This document shows, piece after piece, positions 15,241 to 23,316 of a stretch of DNA of 27,470 bases. A program made the translations under genes and the position numbers. Numbering within the stretch: position 1 is the stretch's first letter; every line of letters starts with the position of its first letter. Source of the stretch: JBGZFC01 sp964346495 (GTDB taxonomy: Bacteria; Bacteroidota; Bacteroidia; Bacteroidales; Dysgonomonadaceae). The notes below the pieces were generated by a model. It was not told where the DNA came from, made no database searches, and saw only the letters and a list, made by a program, of their open reading frames with translations. The stretch is taken from the NCBI GenBank assembly GCA_964346495.1, contig CAYFUW010000020.1:1-27470 (forward strand), in the 5' to 3' direction.

Positions 15241-15776
15241 CGCAACAACTGTCCCCTTATTTTAAGGGGACGAGCGAAGCGGAGGGGTTAAATATCTATC
15301 AATAAATTATCAGGAGTTTCATCGTTATACAGATATTTGCGAATCTCGTCTAATGTACGTTGAGGATATTCAAATACTTCAAAATTTTCAAATCGTAAAA
15401 CTCGAATTCCTTTTTCTAAAAGATATTGCGTGCGTTTTTTATCTTGTTCGATTTGATAACTGTCAAAATGATAATCACCATCTAACTCAATAGCGAGAAA
15501 AAATTTAGGAGAATAAAAATCAAGAATATAATTATCTATGCTGTATTGACGAAAGAAACGAACACCATCTAATTGACGATTACGCAACATTTGCCAAAGA
15601 GCAATTTCTGCCGGTGTCATTTTCTTTCTCAACTCTCGGCGATACTCTTTTAGATTTTTCTTATTCTTGTCTATCATTAAAGGATAACAAGCAGAAAATA
15701 ATATAGTTCAATAATTAACTAATAACCCCTCCTCCCGTTTCACGGGATACTTCCCTTAAATAAGGGGAGAGTTGCG
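15241..15776. mobile_element. Small DUF559 element with long terminal inverted repeats
   Basis: Imperfect inverted repeats (15241-15290 and 15723-15776) enclose one gene. Both ends carry, from inside out, TAACCCCTCC, a short variable part, CCCTTA...TAAGGGGA, and (A/C)AGTTG. Each arm is itself folded: GTCCCCTTA-TTT-TAAGGGGAC on the left; CCCGT-TTC-ACGGG and a near-perfect CTTCCCTTA/TAAGGGGAG on the right. The gene's TAA stop is the innermost base triplet of the left arm. The element interrupts the spacing between the fusion-protein and channel genes and its gene points against them. I infer a small mobile or homing-like unit; mobility has not been shown. Confidence 0.6.
15288..15677 (-). CDS. 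DUF559 endonuclease-fold protein
   Basis: The 129-residue protein matches the DUF559 family, which has a restriction-endonuclease-like fold related to Vsr. Signs are the N-terminal RRELRKKMTPAEIALWQMLR, GVRFFRQYSIDNYILDFYSP, and the acidic centre D53 (ILDFY) with E64 and D66 (AIELDGDYH), then RVLRFENFEV. These residues fit a PD-(D/E)XK-like metal site. It lies antisense within an efflux operon and is framed by inverted repeats, which suggests it belongs to the repeat element rather than to the efflux system. Its target and any nicking or cutting activity are unknown. Confidence 0.85.
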   Translation of the reverse strand: MIDKNKKNLKEYRRELRKKMTPAEIALWQMLRNRQLDGVRFFRQYSIDNYILDFYSPKFFLAIELDGDYHFDSYQIEQDKKRTQYLLEKGIRVLRFENFEVFEYPQRTLDEIRKYLYNDETPDNLLIDI

Positions 15777-15797
15777 GGAAGAAATAATCAAAAAAAT

Positions 15798-17099
15798 ATG
15801 AAACCAACAATAATAATCACACTCTTGCTTTCCCTTTCCTTATCAGGAATGGCGCAGCAGTACACCCTTGAAGAGTGTATAAACATAGCGTTGCAAAATA
15901 ATCGCACGATAAAACAGCAGGAACTAAACAAAGCACAACGCGAAATTGCGTACTCGCAAGCACGAAGCGATCTGTTGCCTAATCTCAACGCGCAAGCAGG
16001 ACAAAACTTCACGTTCGGTCGTTCTATCGGGCTTGACAATACGTATCAAAACACCAATTCGGCACAAACTTCGTTCGGAATAGGAGCAGATATTACGCTT
16101 TTCGATGGGTTGCGGATGAAACATAATATCGATGCAAAACGTGCCGATTTGAGTGCGGCGGAAGCCGATGTTGAAAAGTTTAAAGACGATATTGAAATGA
16201 GCGTGGCAACCGCTTTTCTACAAGTTTTGCTTCAAAAAGAGCTTTTGCAAATCGCCAACGAACAACTCGCTCTGACTGATGAAAATATTCGTCGTCGCAA
16301 CGAGCTTATTAAAAGCGGAAAAATGGCACAAGGCGAAATTTATGAATTGGAAGCGCAACGTGCACGTGAAGAGCAAAACAAGGTACAAGCCGAAAGCAAT
16401 TTGAAACTGGCATTGCTCGATTTGGCTCAAATAATGGAACTTGAAGATTTCTCGCAACTTGATGTTGTAACGCCGCCTGTTGAACAAATAATCAGTGACG
16501 AAATGTTGTTATCGCCAACAGATGTTTACCAACAAGCGTTGATGGTTCGTCCCGAAATTCGTTCTTCGGAATATCGTTTACAAAGTAGCGAGAAAGAGGT
16601 GCTTATGGCAAAATCGCAACTCTATCCATCGTTGTCGTTCGGAGCCAATTTCGGAACCGGATATTATAAAATGAGCGGACGAGAAAACGACCCATTTGGT
16701 TCACAATTACGAAACAATATGAGCAACACGTTGGGGTTCAGCTTACGTATTCCAATTTTCAACAGGTTTCAAACTCGCAACAATATCCGTTCTGCCGAAC
16801 TTGCCGTAGAAAACAACCGCATTGAAATGGATAAGGTGAAAATAGAACTTCGAAAACGTATCGAACAGGCATATCACAATGCCGTAGGTGCTCAAAGTAA
16901 GTGGAAAGCTACACAAAAATCGGAAATATCGGGAAAAGAGGCGTTTCGATTTGCACAAGAGAAATTCGATAACGGTCGTGCTAATGCTTATGAACTTTTT
17001 CAGGCAAAAAGCAATCTGACACAAGTTTTGAGCGAACAGGCACAAGCAAAATACGAATACGCTTTCCGTTTGAAAATATTAGAAATGTTAAATAACTGA
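15798..17099 (+). CDS. TolC-like outer membrane efflux protein
   Basis: The 433-residue protein has a signal peptide (IIITLLLSLSLSGMAQ) and two homologous helical and strand repeats of the outer membrane efflux family (about 25-215 and 235-430). Typical motifs are YTLEECINIALQNNRTIKQ and the second-half SLSFGANFGTGYYK and ANAYELFQAKSNLTQ. It forms the outer-membrane exit duct for the tripartite system encoded upstream. No promoter box is visible between the DUF559 element and the ATG, so expression may depend on read-through across the element. Confidence 0.92.
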   Translation: MKPTIIITLLLSLSLSGMAQQYTLEECINIALQNNRTIKQQELNKAQREIAYSQARSDLLPNLNAQAGQNFTFGRSIGLDNTYQNTNSAQTSFGIGADITLFDGLRMKHNIDAKRADLSAAEADVEKFKDDIEMSVATAFLQVLLQKELLQIANEQLALTDENIRRRNELIKSGKMAQGEIYELEAQRAREEQNKVQAESNLKLALLDLAQIMELEDFSQLDVVTPPVEQIISDEMLLSPTDVYQQALMVRPEIRSSEYRLQSSEKEVLMAKSQLYPSLSFGANFGTGYYKMSGRENDPFGSQLRNNMSNTLGFSLRIPIFNRFQTRNNIRSAELAVENNRIEMDKVKIELRKRIEQAYHNAVGAQSKWKATQKSEISGKEAFRFAQEKFDNGRANAYELFQAKSNLTQVLSEQAQAKYEYAFRLKILEMLNN

Positions 17100-17105
17100 T
17101 TTTTT

Positions 17106-17134
17106 GTAACGAAAACGGTATGTTGTTCGTCTAA
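17106..17134 (+). promoter_or_regulatory. ECF-sigma-like promoter before the esterase gene
   Basis: GTAAC (17106-17110) and GTCTAA (17129-17134) with an 18-base spacer lie 30 bases before the ATG at 17164. It matches the site at 10288-10316 in both blocks, spacing and flanks. Confidence 0.55.
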
Positions 17135-17163
17135 TTATAAATAAACAGAATAAACTCAAAAAC

Positions 17164-18538
17164 ATGAAGCGGTCAATTATTATCACATTTGTTTTTATAA
17201 CAATTACTAAATCCTTATTAGCCGGAACGATAGCTAGTTTATCTCAAAGAGAAGCTGTTGATACGACTAAAATATCAAATTGGATTTCAAATAATGCTAT
17301 TCCATTACAAATTTCGAAACCAAATATACTTTTTCAAAACTTCAATATCATAAATTCATTATTTGAAAATAAAAAAATTATAGCCTTAGGTGATGGTACA
17401 CATGGAACTAAGGAGTTCTTTCAAATCAAACATCAATTAATTCATTATTTAGTAGAAAACTCGAATTGTACCGCTATTGCAATGGAAATGCCTATTGATG
17501 TGGGTTTGCATATTAACAACTTTGTAAAAACAGGAGTGGGCAACATTGATGATTTGCTAAGAAATGCTTGGTGGTGGCATCAGACAGAGGAGATAAAAGA
17601 TTTCATTGTTTGGTTAAAAGATTACAACTTGGAACAACCCGAAAATAAAAAAAATAGCTTTTTATGGCTTTGATTGTCAAGTTACAGGAGACAATACTTA
17701 TCAAATATTCGAATATTTTAAAAAAGTGGAAGATAATTATCATGAAGTTGTAAGACCGATTTTCGATTTTATGGCAGAAATTTACATCTACGAATATAAT
17801 GTTTTCACTCCTTATCGAATTGAAAAATACGATGAGTCTTTGGAAAAACTAAAGCAAATACTCGAAGACAACAAAGAAAAATATATTCAAAAATCATCTA
17901 GACAAGAATATTTGATTGAGAAAATGCGTCTAAACACCTTTGCTGGAAATGTAGAAATGTTGAAGCACAGTTTGATGTTTCCTGTTTCTAAAGTAAGAGC
18001 CGAAACTAATGTTGAAAATATAAAATTATTATCTGAAATTCAAGGAGAAAACAACAAATTGATTATTTGGGCACACAACGGACATGTTACTTCTGACGAA
18101 TACTTAATGCAAGAGTTTTTCAACTATACCACAGATGACGGATTTCATAATATAAATATGGAGTCGAAAGAAAGTCTCATGGGATATTTGTTAAAAAGAG
18201 ATTTGGGAGAAAGCTATTTTAATATCGGTTTTGAGTTTTACGAAGGAAATTTCACGGCAATTGAATATAAAAAAGGTATCAAAGAGTTTAGTGTGTCAGC
18301 TCCCGAAAGCAACACTTTACCGTATTTATTGAATAGAGCAAACGTGTATGGAGACTGTTATTTCCTTTCTCTAAATAAAAATAATATGGATAAAACAGTT
18401 TTCAATTATTTCAACTCTAGTCAGTTTTGTCATGAAATTGGTGCCGCTTACATAAGTCGTTATGTTAAAAAGATTCCACAGACTTCTTATGATGCACTAA
18501 TTTTTATAAAAAACACTACAGGTACAACAATGTTATAA
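17164..18538 (+). pseudogene. Erythromycin-esterase family protein, frameshifted
   Basis: The first part (to 17673, 169 residues) has a signal peptide (IIITFVFITITKSLLAG) and the family motif IIALGDGTHGTKEFFQIKHQ with the later WWWHQTEEIKDFIVWLKDYN. It ends early at a TGA after an A8 run (17647-17654). Reading one base out of phase from that run gives IAFYGFDCQVTGDN and continues without break to 18538 with LIIWAHNGHVTSD and the C-terminal family region (YFNIGFEFYEGNF). The whole is about a full-length erythromycin esterase. So one extra A disrupts the gene, or slippage at the A8 run restores it, or the run is misread. The family includes macrolide-hydrolysing EreA/EreB but many members have other or unknown substrates. 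It follows a MacAB/TolC-type system. Confidence 0.85.
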
Positions 18539-18571
18539 GAATAACTATTAATAAATAAACAATTAAAAAAT

Positions 18572-19321
18572 ATGAAAACAAAAAGAACATTATTACTAAT
18601 TATTGCCATGGTGGCATTTGTAGGGTTGAATACAGCTTGCACGCAAAATCGCACAGCAACTACTAAATCAGATAGTCGTATAATTACCAAAAAGTATAAT
18701 GTAGGCAACTTTTCTGCTATAGAGTCAGGTATAGTTGGTAACATCGTTTTTACACAATCAAATCGCACAAGTGTAACAGCCGAAGGTGACTAAGAAATGG
18801 TAAACAGATTGATTATTAGTGTTGATGGTGATGAGTTAAAGATTTCGATGAAGGAAAATACAAAAATAAAATTCAGAAATAAAGGTGCAAAACTTACAAT
18901 TAAAGTGAGTTCGCCAAATCTTTACAGAATTGATTCCGACGGAGTTGGTAATATCACTCTTGACGGAGTTGTGAAAACGGAAAACCTTCATATCGATTCC
19001 GATGGAGTTGGTCATGTTTCTGCATCGCAACTCGAGTGTAACCGCTTGACAGTTGAATCTGACGGTGTAGGCAATGTTCAGCTGAAAGGTAAAGGACAAT
19101 TTGCAGAATACGAGTCTAATGGTGTTGGAAATATCGATGTGCGTGATTTTCTTGCTGAAGATGTGATTGTTAACTCAAACGGAGTAGGAAACGTTAAATG
19201 CTACGCTTCAAAAACTATAGAACTTTATAGTACCGGAGTTGGAAGCGTTGTCTATTATGGAGAGCCAAATATAAAAGCACTTAATAAAGATGGTGTAGGC
19301 TCTGTTAAGCAAGGGAAATAA
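18572..19321 (+). pseudogene. Head-GIN (DUF2807) lipoprotein with in-frame stop
   Basis: The first 74 codons encode a signal peptide with a lipobox-like end (NTAC) and the start of the DUF2807 domain (YNVGNFSAIESGIVGNIVF). Codon 74 is TAA (18791-18793); the same frame then resumes as EMVNRLIISVDGDELKISMK and runs to 19321. The second half is a beta-solenoid with seven GVG(N/S/H) turns about every 20 residues (SDGVGNI, SDGVGHV, SNGVGNI and so on). A change of one base from GAA to TAA would explain the stop. The gene starts 33 bases after the esterase gene without its own promoter box. Family members are envelope proteins of unknown role, often near YtrA-type or PspC-type regulators. Confidence 0.85.
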
Positions 19322-19327
19322 TGAGAA

Positions 19328-19359
19328 TTGGAGACAGGGTGACTAAGTGGCTTGGAGAA
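19328..19359 (+). repeat. Period-8 degenerate array after the DUF2807 gene
   Basis: Four units in phase 8 (TTGGAGAC, AGGGTGAC, TAAGTGGC, TTGGAGAA) begin 7 bases after the stop codon. It resembles the heptad arrays in position but not in period. Confidence 0.45.
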
Positions 19360-19460
19360 AAGAATAGAATGGACGAGTAAAAAAGAATTAGCGACTTAGA
19401 GAATTTTCTATTGAAAACCAATAATATACTATACTTTTAAATTGCATATAATTTTTCAAA

Positions 19461-19490
19461 AAAACGACTACTTGTGTTAGTAGTCGTTTT
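19461..19490. terminator. Bidirectional intrinsic terminator
   Basis: AAAACGACTAC and GTAGTCGTTTT form a perfect 11-base stem with an 8-base loop, flanked by an A-tract and a T-tract. It lies between converging genes (DUF2807 on plus, M15 peptidase on minus) and can serve both. Confidence 0.9.
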
Positions 19491-20153
19491 TTATTTTTTA
19501 TCGAAATGGTGATCGTCCCAATATTTCGAGAAGTGATGTCCCCAACGAAATCCCAATCGCTTAAACTCTTTTACGACAATATGTTCGGGATGTAGTGTGC
19601 CATTCACAGTTGTATCTAAAACTGCATTTTTAGGTTGGTTTGGTCGGTCAATATTTTTCCAGCGAAGCGGATTGAATCGCGGATTAATATCGATTGCCAT
19701 TCCTTTGGCATGCTTAGAGTAGGAAGTATTTCGGTAGCAAAAACTGTAGGTATTGTTATCGTCCATCGAAAGACTGTCGTTCCAATTGTAATGCACTATT
19801 GGAATAGCTTTTTCGATTACAAATTCGTTATCAAGCATAAAGGTGAACATGTGCTGAATATCAGCGGCGATTTTTTTGTTGGTAAGGATTTGTCCTTTGT
19901 GAATTTTTTCGTCGATTGACAAATATATTACATCAAATAGAACCAGTTCATCTATTATGTGCTGTGGTGCTTTTGTCCCTGCAATTGCCTCTTCAAAAGT
20001 GTAGTTGCAATCTATAATTGTATCGTTTTTGATAATATCGGCTTGGTGAGAAATGTCGGGTTTTACTTCCTCGCTTTTTTCTTGTTTCACGTCGGTTGTG
20101 CATGAAACTAGTTTCATAAAACATAAAGCGAGCAAAAAGTAATATTTCTTCAT
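19491..20153 (-). CDS. M15-family D,D-carboxypeptidase-like lipoprotein
   Basis: From the ATG at 20153 the protein has 220 residues and begins with a lipoprotein signal ending LVSC (C18). The M15 zinc motif is SKHAKGMAID (H148, D155), and the third ligand is H216 in WDDHHF at the C-terminus, preceded by GFRWGHHFSKYW. These enzymes cut D-Ala-D-Ala or L-Ala-D-Glu-type bonds in murein; which one applies here is unclear. An upstream TTG would add five residues but spoils the signal peptide. The gene starts 15 bases after dnaX ends, so it may be co-transcribed with it. Confidence 0.85.
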   Translation of the reverse strand: MKKYYFLLALCFMKLVSCTTDVKQEKSEEVKPDISHQADIIKNDTIIDCNYTFEEAIAGTKAPQHIIDELVLFDVIYLSIDEKIHKGQILTNKKIAADIQHMFTFMLDNEFVIEKAIPIVHYNWNDSLSMDDNNTYSFCYRNTSYSKHAKGMAIDINPRFNPLRWKNIDRPNQPKNAVLDTTVNGTLHPEHIVVKEFKRLGFRWGHHFSKYWDDHHFDKK

Positions 20154-20168
20154 GAAGTTATCGGGCAA

Positions 20169-21989
20169 TTATCTAAGTTCCAATCCAAATTCATCAGTCA
20201 GCTTTCGCAACGAAGGATTTTGTTTCGCCAACTCCTCAAACATATCTCTCGAAGTCATCGCTTTTTGGGTGAGTTTAGCTTCAACAATTTCAATGTCCAT
20301 CGTTAAATAATCGTTCGAGAGTTTTTTGCGAAGGAAAGTCATGATAGACAGGCTGTTCTCTTCGAAATAATTTTTATTGATTTCGTTTCCAACTTCTATT
20401 TTGATAATATTATCGCTCTGTTTTTTAGGTTTGTATATAGACATTGCATTCTTGAGAAGCTTTTCCTCTTCAAGTCCATCAATATACTCATCCCATGCTT
20501 TAAGCAGCTCTTCCTGAGAGAAATCGTTGTTGTATTGCTTTACCTCTTCTTCAACTTTGTTTTCTACAATCTCTTCTTTTTTGCTGAATGACGATAACGA
20601 AACACCCAATCCTAACCCTTTGGCTGACGTAGTTTTTGTTTCGGCTGTTTTTTGTGGAACAACCTTTTCTTCTTCTGTTTTGGGAGTATCTACAGCAGGT
20701 TTTTCAATAGAGTTATCTTCTGTCTTTTTCTCAGGCTCTTTTTTCTCTTCTATCTTTTCCGGAGTCTTTTCGATTGCCTTTTTTTCTTCATTTACAGGAG
20801 TTTTTTGCACTTCCGGTTTTGTCTCTCTTCTTTCAGGTGTAGAAACTTCTATCGGTTTAATTTTTGTTTTTTCTTCAACTATATCCTTTTGCGGATTTTC
20901 CGATAATTGACAAAGTTTTATTAGAGTGAGTTCAATCAAAAGACGTTTGTTTTTGCTCAATCTGTAGTTCAAATCACACTCGTTTGATATTTCTATTGCC
21001 TTATACAAGAAGTCGTTGCTGCAATATTTGGCTGTCTCTATATATTTCTCGCGAATTGAAGCGCCAACTTCAAAAAGTGAAGCGGTGGCTACATCTTTGC
21101 ACACCAAAATATCTCTGAAATGGGAAGTTAGTCCGCTTATAAAGTATTGTCCTTCAAATCCTCTATTTAAAATATCGTTTAGTGTAAGCAGACAGTTTAC
21201 CACATCATTTTTTAGAATAGCATGGGTGATTTTGAAGAAATATTCGTAATCCAACACGTTCAGATGTTCGATCACCGCACTATAAGTAACATTTCCTGCC
21301 GTGTAGCTAACCGATTGGTCGAAAATTGAGAGTGCATCGCGCATACCGCCATCAGCTTTTTGTGCGATAATATTTAGCGCTTCAGGCTCTACCTTAATAT
21401 TTTCTTCTTCAGCAACGTAAATCAGATGATTCACTATATCTGAAATACTAATTCGGTTGAAATCGTACACCTGACAACGGGATAGAATAGTCGGTATGAT
21501 TTTATGCTTTTCGGTTGTTGCTAAAACAAATATGGCGTGTGCCGGTGGCTCTTCCAGCGTTTTCAAAAACGAGTTAAAAGCTGCTTGCGAAAGCATGTGA
21601 ACCTCATCGATAATATATACTTTATATTTTCCTATCTGTGGCGGAATACGGACCTGGTCAATCAAACTGCGAATATCGTCAACACCATTGTTTGATGCAG
21701 CATCCAACTCGTGGATATTGTATGAACGTTGTTCGTTAAAAGCTACGCAAGATTCGCATTTGTTGCAAGCATCGTGCTCTTCAGTTGGGGAAAGACAATT
21801 AATTGTTTTGGCGAATATTCTGGCACAAGTGGTTTTCCCAACGCCACGCGGTCCGGAAAACAGATAGGCATGAGCCAGTTTATTTCCCGATATGGCATTT
21901 CGCAGAGTAGTAATTAACGCATCTTGTCCGACTACACTTTTAAAGGTAGTAGGTCTGTATTTACGTGCCGAAACAATATAATTATCCAT
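20169..21989 (-). CDS. dnaX: DNA polymerase III subunit gamma/tau
   Basis: The 606-residue clamp-loader ATPase has Walker A GPRGVGKT (46-53), a zinc-binding set C65, C75, C78 and C81, Walker B YIIDEVH (125-131), the SRC motif (170-172) and sensor 2 GGMRDALS (214-221). Domain III ends near 365. A charged Glu/Lys/Pro/Thr-rich linker (about 370-450) and a tau-like C-terminal domain (about 480-606) follow. The linker codons at 402-404 form an A AAA AAG slippery heptamer; a -1 shift there reaches TGA after about 15 codons, which would give a gamma-like protein of about 420 residues. Whether this shift is used is unknown. Confidence 0.95.
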   Translation of the reverse strand: MDNYIVSARKYRPTTFKSVVGQDALITTLRNAISGNKLAHAYLFSGPRGVGKTTCARIFAKTINCLSPTEEHDACNKCESCVAFNEQRSYNIHELDAASNNGVDDIRSLIDQVRIPPQIGKYKVYIIDEVHMLSQAAFNSFLKTLEEPPAHAIFVLATTEKHKIIPTILSRCQVYDFNRISISDIVNHLIYVAEEENIKVEPEALNIIAQKADGGMRDALSIFDQSVSYTAGNVTYSAVIEHLNVLDYEYFFKITHAILKNDVVNCLLTLNDILNRGFEGQYFISGLTSHFRDILVCKDVATASLFEVGASIREKYIETAKYCSNDFLYKAIEISNECDLNYRLSKNKRLLIELTLIKLCQLSENPQKDIVEEKTKIKPIEVSTPERRETKPEVQKTPVNEEKKAIEKTPEKIEEKKEPEKKTEDNSIEKPAVDTPKTEEEKVVPQKTAETKTTSAKGLGLGVSLSSFSKKEEIVENKVEEEVKQYNNDFSQEELLKAWDEYIDGLEEEKLLKNAMSIYKPKKQSDNIIKIEVGNEINKNYFEENSLSIMTFLRKKLSNDYLTMDIEIVEAKLTQKAMTSRDMFEELAKQNPSLRKLTDEFGLELR

Positions 21990-22016
21990 TTCCTATTTTT
22001 TTCTAAAGATAGATTA

Positions 22017-22024
22017 CAAATGTA
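22017..22024 (-). promoter_or_regulatory. Bacteroides-type -7 box for dnaX
   Basis: On the minus strand this reads TACATTTG, matching TAnnTTTG, 27 bases before the dnaX ATG. No clear -33 TTTG is visible. Confidence 0.4.
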
Positions 22025-22093
22025 CAAAAAAAATCGTTTTGTTTAAATTATATCTTAAATAAGAGCAGTCCATACATAAATATTTTATATTTT

Positions 22094-22101
22094 TACGTTT
22101 G
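22094..22101 (+). promoter_or_regulatory. Bacteroides-type -7 box for the DUF5106 gene
   Basis: TACGTTTG matches TAnnTTTG and lies 34 bases before the ATG at 22136. Confidence 0.4.
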
Positions 22102-22135
22102 AATAATTATTTGTCTGATAAGAAAACCAATAGAT

Positions 22136-23113
22136 ATGAGCAAGCAAGTATTACAAATTCTATTTTTTACATTGTTGATTACGATTAGTTTATCCTGTTT
22201 TTCGGGCAAGAAAACACAGACTGATATTTCGAAAGTGAGCAAGGCTGCGCAAGAAAACACGATAGTGAAGGATACTTTTATGCTTCCAAATATACCTTCG
22301 GAAATTACAGATTCTGATCTAAGAGCGCAATATCTTGTGATGCACTATTGGGATAGATTTGATTTTACCGATTCAATACTTGTGCAACGTCCCGAAATTA
22401 CAGAGCAGGCATTTGTCGATTATATCAATATATTAAATTACGTATCGTCGGAATATTCCGAAAAGTCTTTGGAATACATGCTGTCAAAAGCATCAAAGAA
22501 AAAATCAACGTATAAACATTTTGCATCTCTTTTTGAAAAATATTTATATGAAGAGCAGTCTCCGTTTCGAAATGAAGAGGATTATCTCTATGTACTAAAG
22601 CGTTTGGCTAAATCTCAATCTTTAGATGAAGTGGAAAAACAAAAATATCAATTTCAGATGGAGATGTCGATGAAAAACCGACCAAATCAAAATGCTGTTG
22701 ATTTTATCTATACATTATCTACAAACCGGTCAGCTTCGATGTATAGTATAAAGAGTGATTATCTGCTGATATTATTTGTTAATCCAAGCTGTCCAACTTG
22801 TAACCACGTTGTAAATCAGTTACAAACATCTTCAGTGATACAGAAAGTGTTTTCATACAACTCGCCAACAAGAACTATGATTACAGTTCTGACCGTCTAT
22901 CCGGATGATGATTTGCAGGAATGGAAAAATCACTTACCGCAGCTACCTGCTAACTGGTTGAATGCTTACGATAAAGATATGACAATCACTAAAGAAAAGT
23001 TGTACGATTTGCGATTTATGCCCACTATTTACCTATTAAATAAGAACAAAAAGGTGATTTTAAAGGATACTTCAGTAGAAAGTGTGGAAAATTTCTTCAG
23101 TAATGCATTTTGA
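22136..23113 (+). CDS. DUF5106 lipoprotein with C-terminal thioredoxin domain
   Basis: The 325-residue protein has a lipoprotein signal (LLITISLS-C, C21), a helical DUF5106-like region (about 55-195, with LRAQYLVMHYWDRFDFTDS) and a thioredoxin-fold domain (about 205-325). The thioredoxin domain carries an active-site CPTC (C219, C222) and a cis-proline segment MPTIYLL. It is probably an envelope-anchored disulfide reductase or isomerase facing the periplasm; the partner is unknown. A second thioredoxin-fold gene without cysteines follows about 200 bases downstream under its own promoter box. Confidence 0.85.
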   Translation: MSKQVLQILFFTLLITISLSCFSGKKTQTDISKVSKAAQENTIVKDTFMLPNIPSEITDSDLRAQYLVMHYWDRFDFTDSILVQRPEITEQAFVDYINILNYVSSEYSEKSLEYMLSKASKKKSTYKHFASLFEKYLYEEQSPFRNEEDYLYVLKRLAKSQSLDEVEKQKYQFQMEMSMKNRPNQNAVDFIYTLSTNRSASMYSIKSDYLLILFVNPSCPTCNHVVNQLQTSSVIQKVFSYNSPTRTMITVLTVYPDDDLQEWKNHLPQLPANWLNAYDKDMTITKEKLYDLRFMPTIYLLNKNKKVILKDTSVESVENFFSNAF

Positions 23114-23192
23114 CAATATGTTGGCTGATAGCGTGTTGGCGGCTTAAATTAACACTATTTAGCATTTAGAGGGAAAGTTTGTGAGCTAAAAG

Positions 23193-23223
23193 TTTACAGT
23201 TCCAAAAAAGTAAATTACTTTTG
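23193..23223 (+). promoter_or_regulatory. Bacteroides-type promoter for the thioredoxin-fold gene
   Basis: TTTA (23193-23196) and TACTTTTG (23216-23223) are 19 bases apart; only one base of the -33 box differs from TTTG. The leader to the ATG at 23317 is about 90 bases. A start at the TTG at 23221 would overlap the -7 box, which argues for the ATG at 23317. Confidence 0.6.
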
Positions 23224-23316
23224 CACCCGCAAAACAATAGCCTGATAATGATGTTGTTTTTGCTTTTATTCTTCAAGCGAGAAAGAATAAAATTAGTATT
23301 AACTAAAACATTTTTT

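Noticed and set aside
20527..20910. Plus-strand Ser/Phe-rich reading frame opposite the dnaX linker
   Set aside because: The composition is simply the reverse complement of Glu/Lys codons in the low-complexity linker.
23121..23147. TTGGCTG and TTGGCGG units after the DUF5106 gene as a further heptad array
   Set aside because: Units are out of phase by one base and only two or three are present; too weak to count.
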